64,000 bases of DNA from Pseudidiomarina aquimaris (GCF_003987395.1 NZ_PIPT01000007.1:163044-227043), one strand, 5' to 3'. Shown: positions 38,954 through 48,300, counted from the first letter of the stretch. The notes: generated by a model not told the origin, from the sequence alone. Made by a program: numbers and translations.

Positions 38954-40619
38954 ACTCGCAAATTACGGTTTTGACTATTCCCGCTTCCGGTTCGGTACGC
39001 GAACCGGAATCGCGGCCTGCCTCGCCTTACTGTTGGCTTGGTCGTTCGGCTTAGAGCACCCGCAATGGGCCGCTATGACCGTTTGGGGTGTATCGCAGCC
39101 CACTCGTGGCCTACTCTTCGAAAAAGCCGGTTATCGGAGCTTAGGCACGCTGATTGGCACCAGTATTGGTATCTGCATTGTTATGCTTGCTGGCGATGCT
39201 GTTCTATTGAAAGGTCTCGGCCTTACGCTCTGGGTTGTCCTCTGCGTCTACGGCGCCAACCTGTTACACGGCCTGATCTCCTATGGCGCAGTATTAGCCG
39301 GCTACTCGGCGTCTATGGTAGTACTGCTATCGCGCACACCTGATGCCTTACTACCTCTTGGCCTTGACCGCCTTTTTACCGTTTTACTTGGGGTTGTCAC
39401 TGCGCTTGTCGTTGGCTGGCTGTTCACCTACAAACGCGCCGAGCAAACGCTGGTCAACAAAATCCGTCGGCAAACGGCAGAAACCTTACGCACCATTGCG
39501 CGTGCCTATGAGCAAGGTTCCATAGATAAGATCCCATTGCATGACCAAATAACCAATTTAGCGCACCTTGAAACCCAGCTAGCAGATCATGGTGCCGGCT
39601 CGCCCTCTGCGCACTTGTCGGCAAAGCTTCTGCGACGCCTACTTAACGCACAGCTTGGCTTGCTCGCCCAACTCGAAACCAGCTCGGTGCAGCACCGCGA
39701 CGACCTCGCTGACGCCTTGCGCGAAACCGCACAAGCTTTTACTGACAATGAAGTAAAACCCATACGGCAGTGTTTGCAACGAACCCAAGAGTTGATCACC
39801 GACAGTACGCTTAAACTGGAATTCCAAGAGTTTTGTGAAGCCATCGAAGATCGTATTCAATTCCGTGAAAGCGGTACGACTGCACGTTCACAAAACCGCT
39901 TCTCGGTGCTACTGCACCGTGATTGGCGTGGTGCCCAACAAGCAGCTATCCGAACTTTGGCGGTGATGGCGTTAATCAGTTTCGCGTGGTTTTATACGGG
40001 CTGGATGCAGCTCGCCTACCTTTTGCTCGGTGCCTCGGTGATGTTGACCTTGTTCTCGACCATGGAGAACCCCGCCAAGACCATGTATTACGTGTTTCTT
40101 GGACAAGCGGCGGGCGCCATTGTCGCGCTTACAATCCAAGCGTTTATTTGGCCGCACTTAACTACAATGCTGGCAATGTTGCTGGTACTCATGCCGGTCA
40201 TATTAGTGGCGGGCTTTCCACTCTCGCACAACCGAACCGCACCTGGCGCGATGGACTTCAATTTAGTCTTTTTACTGCTCATGCAACCGGCGTTGCATTA
40301 TCATTTTGAGCCGGTTACCGCAGTCGGTATAGCTATCGCCGTCGTCGCCGCACCGTTGTTAGCGATGGCGAGCTTTAAGTTGCTGTTTCCAACCAACTTA
40401 CGCTCGCGTCAACGGCACGTGTTGCGATCGTTAGAACGCGAGCTTGAAGAGCTCGAGGCCCGCCGGCTGACTGCACAACAACTGAAGCGTTATCGCGCAC
40501 GCTTTTACCATCGTTTATTTAAGCTTTATCAAATGGCAGATAAACTCGGCTTCAATGACAAACTTACCGCAGCACGCTATTTAATTCGAGTGCAGCAGCA
40601 ATTGAATACCTATCAATAA
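38934..40619 (+). CDS. FUSC-family inner-membrane protein
   Basis: A 561-residue protein of the fusaric acid resistance (FUSC/AaeB-YccS) superfamily. It has two blocks of membrane helices (about 25–165 and 335–475), each followed by a cytoplasmic helical region. HPQWAAMTVWGVSQPTRGLLFEK is the characteristic N-terminal motif (PxWAAxTV). Relatives export aromatic acids, but substrate cannot be inferred here. The start lies 20 bp inside the upstream symporter gene, so the two are probably co-translated. No periplasmic adaptor protein gene is adjacent, unlike aaeAB. Confidence 0.85.
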   Translation: MSQLKTRLANYGFDYSRFRFGTRTGIAACLALLLAWSFGLEHPQWAAMTVWGVSQPTRGLLFEKAGYRSLGTLIGTSIGICIVMLAGDAVLLKGLGLTLWVVLCVYGANLLHGLISYGAVLAGYSASMVVLLSRTPDALLPLGLDRLFTVLLGVVTALVVGWLFTYKRAEQTLVNKIRRQTAETLRTIARAYEQGSIDKIPLHDQITNLAHLETQLADHGAGSPSAHLSAKLLRRLLNAQLGLLAQLETSSVQHRDDLADALRETAQAFTDNEVKPIRQCLQRTQELITDSTLKLEFQEFCEAIEDRIQFRESGTTARSQNRFSVLLHRDWRGAQQAAIRTLAVMALISFAWFYTGWMQLAYLLLGASVMLTLFSTMENPAKTMYYVFLGQAAGAIVALTIQAFIWPHLTTMLAMLLVLMPVILVAGFPLSHNRTAPGAMDFNLVFLLLMQPALHYHFEPVTAVGIAIAVVAAPLLAMASFKLLFPTNLRSRQRHVLRSLERELEELEARRLTAQQLKRYRARFYHRLFKLYQMADKLGFNDKLTAARYLIRVQQQLNTYQ

Positions 40620-40644
40620 AAAACGCGCCAAAAGGCGCGTTTTT
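40618..40644. terminator. Bidirectional terminator
   Basis: AAAAACGCGCC, loop AAAA, GGCGCGTTTTT. It follows the FUSC stop directly and, read on the other strand, follows the OmpA-lipoprotein stop by about 22 bp, so it serves both convergent genes. Confidence 0.9.
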
Positions 40645-40665
40645 ACAGGTTCTCCAACGTTCTAA

Positions 40666-41295
40666 TTAGGCGCGATTCGGCACGATACGCAACTCTACCC
40701 GTCGGTTCAGTTGTCGACCGCTCGCGGTATCATTGGTCGCTACCGGCTGACTTTCGCCATAACCCATAATAGTAATGCGGCGAGTATCGACGCCATTGCG
40801 CGCTAAATGGTTACTAACGGCCCACGCGCGGCTTTCCGAAAGCTGCTGGTTATATTCAGCACTACCGGTACTATCGGTGTGGCCTTCGACAACCATTGTG
40901 GTTTTTTCGTATTCACGCAGCACTCGCGCCACGTCAACCAGAATAGGGTCGAAATTCGAGGCGATCTGCGAGCTATCCGTCGCAAAGGTGATATTGCTTG
41001 GTAACTGCAGACGAATATTATCGCCATCACGAATCACTTCAACGCCACTACCCGAAAGCTCTTCACGAAATTGCTGCTCTTGGCGGTCCATGTAATTACC
41101 GATGGCACTTCCCGCTAAGGCACCTACTGCTGCACCCCAGACATAACGACTCTTATCATGGTCGCCCGTACCTTTACCGATTAACGCACCTGCAACCGCA
41201 CCTATGGCAGCGCCTTTTTGCGTGTTTGTCATCGGTGTTTGGCAACCGGCGAGCACTACAGCCGAAGCTACAACTACTGGAATCCAAACTTTCAT
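40666..41295 (-). CDS. OmpA-family lipoprotein (YiaD-like)
   Basis: A 209-residue envelope protein. The lipobox VVLAGC (Cys at about residue 18) marks an outer-membrane lipoprotein; after it come a glycine-zipper segment (GAAIGAVAGALIGKGTG and GAAVGALAGSAIG) and a C-terminal OmpA peptidoglycan-binding domain with VVEGHTDSTGSAEYNQQLS and SGRQLNRRVEL. Similar to E. coli YiaD, which is linked to outer-membrane assembly. AGAGGT precedes the ATG. It stands alone on the minus strand. Confidence 0.92.
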   Translation of the reverse strand: MKVWIPVVVASAVVLAGCQTPMTNTQKGAAIGAVAGALIGKGTGDHDKSRYVWGAAVGALAGSAIGNYMDRQEQQFREELSGSGVEVIRDGDNIRLQLPSNITFATDSSQIASNFDPILVDVARVLREYEKTTMVVEGHTDSTGSAEYNQQLSESRAWAVSNHLARNGVDTRRITIMGYGESQPVATNDTASGRQLNRRVELRIVPNRA

Positions 41296-41404
41296 AAAGT
41301 TACCTCTCCATCGTTACAATGTGTCTTTACAAAGTAGCACAAAGGTAAATTTCTGCGTGGTAGCTTTACATAAACTTTAGGGAGCTGAAATCGCCAGTAG
41401 ACCT

Positions 41405-42523
41405 TTAACGTCGCGACTCCGAGCCAGTTGGCGATAACCTTAATATTTTTCCTTCAGCGGCATCGGTGGCCAGCCAAACAGCGCCGTCACGCGCAACCTC
41501 GACCGCGCGAATGCGTGCCTTATTATCAACTTCAATCGTTTGTTCGACTTGCCACGTACCTTCGTTTAGGCGTAAGCGCTGCACGCGCTTTCCGGCTAGA
41601 TGGCTCACCAACAAATCGCCCTGCCATTGCGCAAACAAATCACCTTTGTATAAGGCCATATCTGACGGGGCTAGCGATGGCGTCCACTGATACATCGGCT
41701 GGATTACGCCGGGCAAATCTTGATAAGGCGTGACCATTGCACCTGTGTAATCGATACCATAACTCGCGATCGGCCAACCGTAATTTTTACCGGCCTGCAG
41801 GCGATTAATTTCATCACCCCCCTTGGGTCCGTGCTCATGTTGCCAAATAACGTCGCGTGCTGGGTCGTAAACGATGCCCTGGCTATTACGATGGCCGTAA
41901 CTAAAAATATAGCCTGCAGCTTTGTCAGGAAACGGGTTATCGGCGGCAACGCTGCCATCACGTTGCAAGCGCACCACTTTCCCCAAATGATTATTGAGGT
42001 TCTGCGCCTGCTCACGATAATCAAAACCATCGCCCAAGGTCAGTAGCAAGGTTCCATCAGGCAACCACGTCATGCGGCCGCCGTAATGCGCTGCGCCCTT
42101 ACGCAAAGGTTGAGCGGCAAATATCTGCTTTACCTCAGTGGTCTCGTAGGGGGCATTTGCCGATAAACTAGCGCGTGCGAGACAGGTGGTATTCGCTGAC
42201 AACGAGCCGCAGGCGTAGCTCAGTAGCAGCTCACGAGAAGTTTCGAAATCAGGTGCAAGCGTCACTTCGAATAGCCCACTTTGCCCGGTGACAAACAATT
42301 CCGGCAACTGCAACGGGATAGCATTCACGGAACCATCGTCGGCAATATGGAGTAACCGACCGCCACGCTCGGTTACCAGCCATCCGCCTTGCTCAGCAGG
42401 AAGCTGTTGTAGTGACCAAGGAAAGCTCAGGCCCTCGGCAACAACCTCAACTTTTACTTCATTGCTTGCCCATGCAGAATGAAACAATGCTCCTAGCATT
42501 AACGAAAAGATTAGCTTTTTCAT
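41405..42523 (-). CDS. Periplasmic PQQ-dependent aldose dehydrogenase-like protein
   Basis: A 372-residue exported protein of the soluble glucose/sorbosone dehydrogenase (GSDH) family, related to E. coli YliI. Signal peptide about residues 1–19 (ending AWA). Six-bladed beta-propeller motifs: GLSFPWSL at the start, GGRMTWLPDGTLLLTLGDG, SYGHRNSQGIVYDP (with the catalytic His-type region), WQHEHGPKGGDEINRL and GKNYGWP. PQQ binding is expected from the family; no PQQ synthesis genes are in the window. It is the last gene of a four-gene unit; its ATG overlaps the upstream TGA. Confidence 0.9.
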   Translation of the reverse strand: MKKLIFSLMLGALFHSAWASNEVKVEVVAEGLSFPWSLQQLPAEQGGWLVTERGGRLLHIADDGSVNAIPLQLPELFVTGQSGLFEVTLAPDFETSRELLLSYACGSLSANTTCLARASLSANAPYETTEVKQIFAAQPLRKGAAHYGGRMTWLPDGTLLLTLGDGFDYREQAQNLNNHLGKVVRLQRDGSVAADNPFPDKAAGYIFSYGHRNSQGIVYDPARDVIWQHEHGPKGGDEINRLQAGKNYGWPIASYGIDYTGAMVTPYQDLPGVIQPMYQWTPSLAPSDMALYKGDLFAQWQGDLLVSHLAGKRVQRLRLNEGTWQVEQTIEVDNKARIRAVEVARDGAVWLATDAAEGKILRLSPTGSESRR

Positions 42524-42978
42524 ATCAGCGGCTCCGCAAGTTCACGTGGTAGAGGATGCCATAATCTATCAAAGATCCAGCCTGCAAACGCCCCTGTTAA
42601 AGCCATGGCGCCCATCCCTTCCCAACTGCGTGTGGCGGCGATAAGGGTCGGCATAGGAGCTACATAATTGACAATGACAAAGCAACACAACAAGCCGAAG
42701 AAGCCCGCGCTAATGAACCACCAACGCTCCGTACCCCCCAATTTGCGACTACAAAGCGCAGCGATTGGCAAGGCAACCAATAAAACAACTGCCAAAAGTA
42801 ACGCGAAAATCGGCGAAAAATGGATAAGATCGTGGATTATCGTTGAAATTCGAACATCAAAAGAAATAGGGACTGAGAGTTCGATAAGTGCCGCTAAGTT
42901 AAATTGCGTTTGAATAACACTGCCGACTATGGCGCCAGCAACTACTGCGATTACAAAGGCTATAAGCGTCTTTAGCAT
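42520..42978 (-). CDS. Uncharacterised inner-membrane protein (152 aa)
   Basis: A 152-residue protein with four predicted membrane spans (about 4–24, 54–74, 88–106 and 122–137). No family was recognised. It is the third gene of the unit led by the M1 peptidase, 24 bp after the DUF6702-like gene and overlapping the PQQ-type dehydrogenase start by 4 bp (ATGA). The context suggests a membrane-linked function with its exported neighbours, which is inference. Confidence 0.7.
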   Translation of the reverse strand: MLKTLIAFVIAVVAGAIVGSVIQTQFNLAALIELSVPISFDVRISTIIHDLIHFSPIFALLLAVVLLVALPIAALCSRKLGGTERWWFISAGFFGLLCCFVIVNYVAPMPTLIAATRSWEGMGAMALTGAFAGWIFDRLWHPLPRELAEPLI

Positions 42979-43002
42979 GGCACCTCCTCGGTGCTCGTCA
43001 GG

Positions 43003-43509
43003 TCAGGATTCGTTGGCAAAGGAAACCGTAAGCCAATCATCTTTTGCGTTGAATTGTAGACTCTTTATTTCACCTTTGCCTTCAATATTCACTAGATTTT
43101 GTTGCTCAGACCAAAGTTCCTGCAGTGCTTTTTGACGCACCGCTAAGCCTTGTAATTCTTGTGGAATCGCTGTCTCTTGATACACCCAAAAATCGCGTCC
43201 ATCCACCTGGTAGCCAACCGCTTCAAGCGATAACTCTTCTCCAGCGAGGGTTGCCAAGCGAAACGATTCGAGCGCATAGACGGCAAATAAAGCCCGAGTT
43301 TCCTCGTCGGTATGAATGTCCGCTTGCCGCTTATTGAACAACTCTCCGACAGCATGCTCGGCATCATGCAAAACAAAGCGATGCATGATCTCAATATTCC
43401 CTGTTCGTTGATTGAACAGAATTATGGTGACTGCTGATTTAAGTTGGTGGGCAGCTGCGCTACCCACCGTCATTAGCAGAATAATCGCAATTAATATACT
43501 GCGCATCAT
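43003..43509 (-). CDS. DUF6702-like exported protein
   Basis: A 168-residue protein with a signal peptide (about residues 1–20, ending AAA–H). The mature start HQLKSAVTIILFNQRTGNIE and IMHRFVLHDAEHAV resembles the DUF6702 family, which is found next to M1-type peptidases in marine bacteria; the family function is unknown. Two ATGs in tandem (43509, 43506) overlap the peptidase stop, showing tight coupling. Family assignment is from memory of the pattern and is not certain. Confidence 0.7.
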   Translation of the reverse strand: MMRSILIAIILLMTVGSAAAHQLKSAVTIILFNQRTGNIEIMHRFVLHDAEHAVGELFNKRQADIHTDEETRALFAVYALESFRLATLAGEELSLEAVGYQVDGRDFWVYQETAIPQELQGLAVRQKALQELWSEQQNLVNIEGKGEIKSLQFNAKDDWLTVSFANES

Positions 43510-45953
43510 TCGTCGTTATCACTCTCAACTGACTTCAGTTTTGACTTCGCTTCTTGCATCAAGTCACGACTGATGTGATCGGTGCCACGCTCAGACTTGA
43601 ATGCCTCGATGCGCGACTCAATGATCTTGCGTGGATAGTAGTTGTTAGAAATATCGACATCGGCAGTTTCCCAATTCGGGTCCACGGCGAAACTAACAAC
43701 CTCTTTATCGGTGACGATAAGCTTGCTGACATTTTTCGCATTCCGCCGCCAAATTTCCGCTGGAATCCGATAGTCTTCCGTACTGCCATCGGCATACGTC
43801 ATTTGCAGCAAGATCGGCATGACCAAACCACCGATGTTAGAAAAGTCGAGTACGTAATAATTTTTGTCTTCAGCAATGGCGCGGTCGAAGACGCGACGTT
43901 CCCATGGTTCGAGTTTATCAAGGAACTTCTGATACTTATTCCGTTGCTTGTTGGTTACCGTAAAACGATCGTTTTCGTCATAGAAATCGCGCACATCTGG
44001 ATTCATTTCTACCCAAGTTTTACGCCCTTCTGCTTCGTTACGCTGCACAAAGAATGAAACGGGTTTATCGGCTTCATTTTCGCGATGACGCTGCCAATCG
44101 ATATCAGGGTCTTCGGTATCTAAGCGAAGTTTGTATGCACGATCGAGGCTAATGTCGACATGATCGGTGCTGTAGAACCAGCCACGCCAGAACCAATCAA
44201 GATCAACACCTGAAGCCTCTTCCATGGTACGGAAGAAATCCGCTGGCGTCGGACGCTTGAACATCCAGCGTTGCGCGTATTCACGGAAGGCAAAATCAAA
44301 TAAGTCGCGACCAAGAATCACTTCACGCAGAATATTCAAAGCAGCTGCGGGTTTAGTATAAGCATTCGGACCCAAGCGCAGGACACTGTCCGATTGCGTC
44401 ATAATCGGCACCTGTACCGACGACTTCATATAATCAATGATGCCACGCGGCTCTACGCCCCATGGAATTTGTGGGTCCCATTCACGCCCCGCTACGCCAT
44501 CAAGGAAGCTGTTCAGGCCTTCATCCATCCAGGTCCACTGACGTTCGTCTGAGTTCACAATCATCGGGAAATAAATATGCCCAATTTCATGGATAACCAC
44601 GCCGATCAAAAAGCGTTTCTCCGCCAGTGAATAGGTGCGTGAACCATCCTCTTGAAGCTCGGTACGCGGGCCATTGAACGTGATCATCGGGTATTCCATA
44701 CCACCAACAGGACCATTCACCGATTGTGCGGTAGGGTATGGGTAGTCAAACGAGAAACGGCTGTACACTTCCATGGTGTGGATCACAGATTCGGTAGAAT
44801 ACTTCTTCCACAGATCCCCACCTTCTTTCGGGAAGAACGACATCGCCATTACTTCGGGCTGAATATCGCCACCCTGCTGATAGCCTTTCGCGTCCCACAT
44901 GAACTTACGCGAAGACGCCCAGGCAAAATCACGTACATTTTCGGCTTTGAAACGCCATACTTTACGTTCGTCAGTGCCTTCCTTCTCGTTTTCTAAAGCC
45001 TCTTCGGCGGTCACCACGAAAACGGGACGATCGGCTGTGCGGGCTTGTTCAAGACGCTCGCGTTGGGTGGCGGTCAGAACTTGCTGCGGATTTTGTAGTA
45101 CGCCTGAAGCTGAAACAATGTGGTCCGCTGGTACATCGATGGCCACATTAAACTCACCAAACTCCATGGTGAACTCACCACGGCCTAAAAACTCTTTATT
45201 GGTCCAAGCTTCGTAATCGGTGAAAGCTGCCACGCGCGGATACCACTGTGCTAACAAGAAGATGTCATTGCCGCCTTCACGGGCATCATCAGGGAAGTGC
45301 TCATAACCGGACCGTGCGCCAACAGCATCTTCTTCGACAATATTGAAGCCAAAATCGATGGCCAGTTCCGTTTGTGCACCCGGTGCCAACGGCTCAGCTA
45401 AATCGATGCGCATATTGGTACCGACAATGGTAAAGCTCAGCGCTTGGCCGTTGTCTGCGGCAACTTTATCAATCGCAAAACCTAACTCGTTATCGGCCAT
45501 AAACTGCTGACGACGCAGTTGCCCTAAAGAAATACGTGCTGGTTTATCGATGCCATTTAAATCAGTTTCTGGATGGCTGCCAAAGGTATCGCTGCGCTCA
45601 GCACGTGAATCATTGCGGAAGATATTCTGATCGAGCTGAACCCAAATGTATTTCAGCGTATAAGGAGAGTTGTTGTAATAAGTAATGGTTTCTGACGCAT
45701 CTAGGCGACGCTTTTCTTCGTCCAAACGGACCTGGATATCGTAATCGGCGCGCTGTTGCCAATAACGCTCACCCGGCTCGCCTGCTGCGCTTCGATAAAC
45801 ATTAGGCGTCGGCAAAACTTCATCTAATTGACGAAACTTGTCTTCAAAACTACCTTTTGTTTGCTTAATAGCAGAAGCGGCGACGTCGCCAACTGAGCCT
45901 AAATTGACGATGGTTATGGCCGCGCAGGCTAACCAGAAACTTGAACGATGCAT
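43506..45953 (-). CDS. M1-family zinc metallopeptidase, secreted
   Basis: A large exported aminopeptidase-like enzyme (about 815 residues). After a signal peptide (about 1–27, ending VAAS) comes an N-terminal beta region, then the M1 catalytic domain with GGMEYPMITF (the exopeptidase GxMEN-type motif, altered) and the zinc site VVIHEIGHIYFP with the third ligand Glu in WTWMDEGLNSF. The HEIGH rather than HEXWH form and the altered GAMEN suggest a divergent branch. A GTG two codons upstream (45959) is possible, but the ATG at 45953 has AGAGAG at proper spacing. First gene of the four-gene unit. Confidence 0.92.
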   Translation of the reverse strand: MHRSSFWLACAAITIVNLGSVGDVAASAIKQTKGSFEDKFRQLDEVLPTPNVYRSAAGEPGERYWQQRADYDIQVRLDEEKRRLDASETITYYNNSPYTLKYIWVQLDQNIFRNDSRAERSDTFGSHPETDLNGIDKPARISLGQLRRQQFMADNELGFAIDKVAADNGQALSFTIVGTNMRIDLAEPLAPGAQTELAIDFGFNIVEEDAVGARSGYEHFPDDAREGGNDIFLLAQWYPRVAAFTDYEAWTNKEFLGRGEFTMEFGEFNVAIDVPADHIVSASGVLQNPQQVLTATQRERLEQARTADRPVFVVTAEEALENEKEGTDERKVWRFKAENVRDFAWASSRKFMWDAKGYQQGGDIQPEVMAMSFFPKEGGDLWKKYSTESVIHTMEVYSRFSFDYPYPTAQSVNGPVGGMEYPMITFNGPRTELQEDGSRTYSLAEKRFLIGVVIHEIGHIYFPMIVNSDERQWTWMDEGLNSFLDGVAGREWDPQIPWGVEPRGIIDYMKSSVQVPIMTQSDSVLRLGPNAYTKPAAALNILREVILGRDLFDFAFREYAQRWMFKRPTPADFFRTMEEASGVDLDWFWRGWFYSTDHVDISLDRAYKLRLDTEDPDIDWQRHRENEADKPVSFFVQRNEAEGRKTWVEMNPDVRDFYDENDRFTVTNKQRNKYQKFLDKLEPWERRVFDRAIAEDKNYYVLDFSNIGGLVMPILLQMTYADGSTEDYRIPAEIWRRNAKNVSKLIVTDKEVVSFAVDPNWETADVDISNNYYPRKIIESRIEAFKSERGTDHISRDLMQEAKSKLKSVESDNDE

Positions 45954-46117
45954 GAGCACTCTCTTTGTTACGCGAAATTTATAAAGATTTTGTAGGGTTA
46001 AACTACCAAAGCTAGGCGTTTGAAACCATTGCGTTGGTCGTAAAAAGTTTCCTTTTATCGCGAACTGTGCTTTACACTAATTGATGTTTAATTAATCAGC
46101 GAAGATGGATCTCAAAC

Positions 46118-47554
46118 GTGGCAACACCTGCTATCCAACAATTTTCGGCATCATCCTTTCGTTACTTAGCCTTTATTGCGCTTTGGATATTGGTTTGGTG
46201 GTCGGCCACGTTAATGGAATACTTGCCTTTCATTAGTTTATGGTTCCCGCCGGCAGGGCTCTCTCTTGCAGCATTCATCCTAATGGGTATGCGAGCGTTT
46301 CTGCCGATCCTCATGGCGGCAACCATTGTCGGCGTATGGATGTACGTTCTGCTTGATCGGTCAATTCCCTATCCGCAGCAGCTCTATAACAGTCTTGTTT
46401 TGGCCGCGGCACATACCCTTTCCTATGGCATCGGTGGACTCTATTTTCGCCAAACAGTCGGCAAATGGAGCGTACAGCAACTCCCCCAACGTATTCTTTA
46501 TTTTCTTATCATCGCGATGCTAACCACGCTCCTAGCAGCATGGTTAGGTGTGGGTGCTTTCGTTCTTGTGGGTACGATGGATTGGCTCCAAGCAGCCCAA
46601 TCTTGGCTGACCTGGTGGATAGGAGATCTTGCTGGAACAGTGGTCTTAACGCCATTCTTTATATTGGCTTTGAGTGCGCTTTGGCGTTACGACATTGCAT
46701 GGCTCAAACCGACCGACGAGCGGCGCTCGAGTCAGCGTAAAAAGCGCCCCTTATGGAGCCACAAAATAACGCTCCTTTTACTCCTTGCCGGCGGAGTGAT
46801 TTTGGCTGATTCCTACTATGAGCATCCTGCAGTCGCTTATTTTATTTTCTTTCTCAGCATTCCCCAAATGTGGATCGTGTTTACCGAACGTATGGAACAA
46901 ACCGTGCTCTCGTTGGCCTTACTCAGCGTGGGTATCGCTGTCTGGTTTGGTTTCTATGGCGTGAGCGAAAATGCACTTACCTATCAATTTGCACTCTGCG
47001 TGATTGCCGCAAATGCCTATTTTGGCCTAGCTGTGCCGTCTATTCTGCAGCAAAACCGCCGCCTACATCATCAAACGCAAATCGATGCACTGACCCATGT
47101 TGCGACGCGGACTCACTTTCTCGAAAGCGCCTCAGCGCAACTCCAAGGTCAACGGGCGAGTGATTTTCCATTGGCACTTATCGTGTTCGATCTTGATGAA
47201 TTTAAGGGTATCAACGATACCCACGGCCATTTAGTCGGTGACCAAGCATTAATTATGGCGGCACAAAGTATTCGTACCCATATTCGTAGTTGTGACTTAA
47301 TCGCGCGCTTCGGTGGCGACGAATTCTTGATCCTGCTACCCGAACAAAACCTTGAACAAGCCACTAAAACCGCCGAGCGTTTGCGCCAATCCCTTCCAGC
47401 TATTCCTTCACCAAAAGGACTTATTCAAATCAAAGCGAGCTTTGGTATTGTCGAGATACAGCCCAAAGAAAGTATTGAGGAAGCTCTACAACGAGCCGAT
47501 CAAGCTTTACTCGAAGCAAAACGCAAAGGGCGTGATCAAGTGGTATCATCTTAG
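46118..47554 (+). CDS. MASE1-type diguanylate cyclase
   Basis: Makes cyclic di-GMP from GTP. The first ~300 residues form eight or so membrane helices of the MASE1 sensor type (FISLWFPPAGLSLAAF near the N-terminus). The C-terminal GGDEF domain (about 315–478) has DELKGIN-like FDLDEFKGINDTHGHLVGD and the active RFGGDEFLILLPE. RSCD, five residues before GGDEF, is an intact RxxD inhibitory site, so product inhibition is expected. Starts with GTG. It lies just before mioC, close to oriC. The ligand for MASE1 is unknown. Confidence 0.92.
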   Translation: MATPAIQQFSASSFRYLAFIALWILVWWSATLMEYLPFISLWFPPAGLSLAAFILMGMRAFLPILMAATIVGVWMYVLLDRSIPYPQQLYNSLVLAAAHTLSYGIGGLYFRQTVGKWSVQQLPQRILYFLIIAMLTTLLAAWLGVGAFVLVGTMDWLQAAQSWLTWWIGDLAGTVVLTPFFILALSALWRYDIAWLKPTDERRSSQRKKRPLWSHKITLLLLLAGGVILADSYYEHPAVAYFIFFLSIPQMWIVFTERMEQTVLSLALLSVGIAVWFGFYGVSENALTYQFALCVIAANAYFGLAVPSILQQNRRLHHQTQIDALTHVATRTHFLESASAQLQGQRASDFPLALIVFDLDEFKGINDTHGHLVGDQALIMAAQSIRTHIRSCDLIARFGGDEFLILLPEQNLEQATKTAERLRQSLPAIPSPKGLIQIKASFGIVEIQPKESIEEALQRADQALLEAKRKGRDQVVSS

Positions 47555-47584
47555 GTATGTATTTGCTGTTTTAGGACCTAACCC

Positions 47585-48040
47585 ATGGCCATTACCACCA
47601 TTCAATTGCTCGTCGCGACCACTTCAGGCAACACCGAGTACCTTGCCGATCAGCTTGCGGAACAGCTACAAGCGCAAGGCTATACCGCACACGTGCACTA
47701 CGAACCCGACTATTCTGACTTAGTTGAAGCCATCACTGATGACACCCTTTGGTTGGGTTGTATTGCCAGTCATGGAGCAGGCGATTACGCCGATAGTATG
47801 CTGGCTTTCGCCGACGATCTTCACGCCAAAAAACCGCGCTTAGAAACCCTTCATTATGCCGTGATTGCGGTTGGCGACAGCTGCTACGACACATACTGTG
47901 CCGCCGGTCGTGATTTTGACGAAAGCCTTGCTAAAGCTGGGGCCAAGCGCCTCATTGAGCGCCTCGAAATTGATATGTCGCAAGACGATCCAGAAGACAA
48001 AGCATCAACATGGCTAAGATCCTTACTAAATCGTATGTGA
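47585..48040 (+). CDS. mioC: Flavodoxin-like protein MioC
   Basis: A 151-residue FMN-binding flavodoxin-fold protein. LLVATTSGNTEYLADQLAEQL is the FMN phosphate loop, and CIASHGAGDYADSM and AVGDSCYDTYCAAGRDFD are the isoalloxazine loops. In E. coli MioC is next to oriC and transcription from it enters the origin; here too it directly precedes oriC and reads toward it. Assignment rests on fold plus this position. Confidence 0.9.
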   Translation: MAITTIQLLVATTSGNTEYLADQLAEQLQAQGYTAHVHYEPDYSDLVEAITDDTLWLGCIASHGAGDYADSMLAFADDLHAKKPRLETLHYAVIAVGDSCYDTYCAAGRDFDESLAKAGAKRLIERLEIDMSQDDPEDKASTWLRSLLNRM

Positions 48041-48300
48041 GTAATCGCTGTATAAGATCCTCTGAGATCTGTAGATACCCACTGTACAAAACTGTTGATA
48101 ACTCACTCTGTGGATAACCAAGCAACTTACACACAAGTTGATCAGAGCAAGGATCAGGTATTGATCACAACTTAACGGATCGTTTTGATCCTTACCAAAC
48201 CTGGCCTCCAGCTGCTTATCCACAGAAATCGTCCAGCTAGTAGTAATAGCAATAAAAGATCTAAAAAAAAGATCTTAAATTATTTATAGATCCTTAAGCA
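48041..48300. other. oriC: Chromosomal replication origin oriC
   Basis: The mioC–mnmG gap has the E. coli oriC plan. DnaA boxes: TGTTGATAA 48093–48101 (one mismatch), TGTGGATAA 48109–48117 (perfect), TTACACACA 48127–48135 (one mismatch) and TTATCCACA 48216–48224 (perfect). Eleven GATC sites lie between 48018 and 48292. On the mnmG side (48250–48295) is an AT-rich stretch with GATCTAAAAAAAAGATCTT and a further GATC, equivalent to the 13-mer unwinding element next to box R1. GATC clustering implies Dam methylation and SeqA-type sequestration. Confidence 0.92.

Noticed and set aside
43554..44057. 167-codon plus-strand frame opposite the M1 peptidase
   Set aside because: Lies wholly within a conserved gene in antisense; no Shine–Dalgarno, no recognisable protein features.
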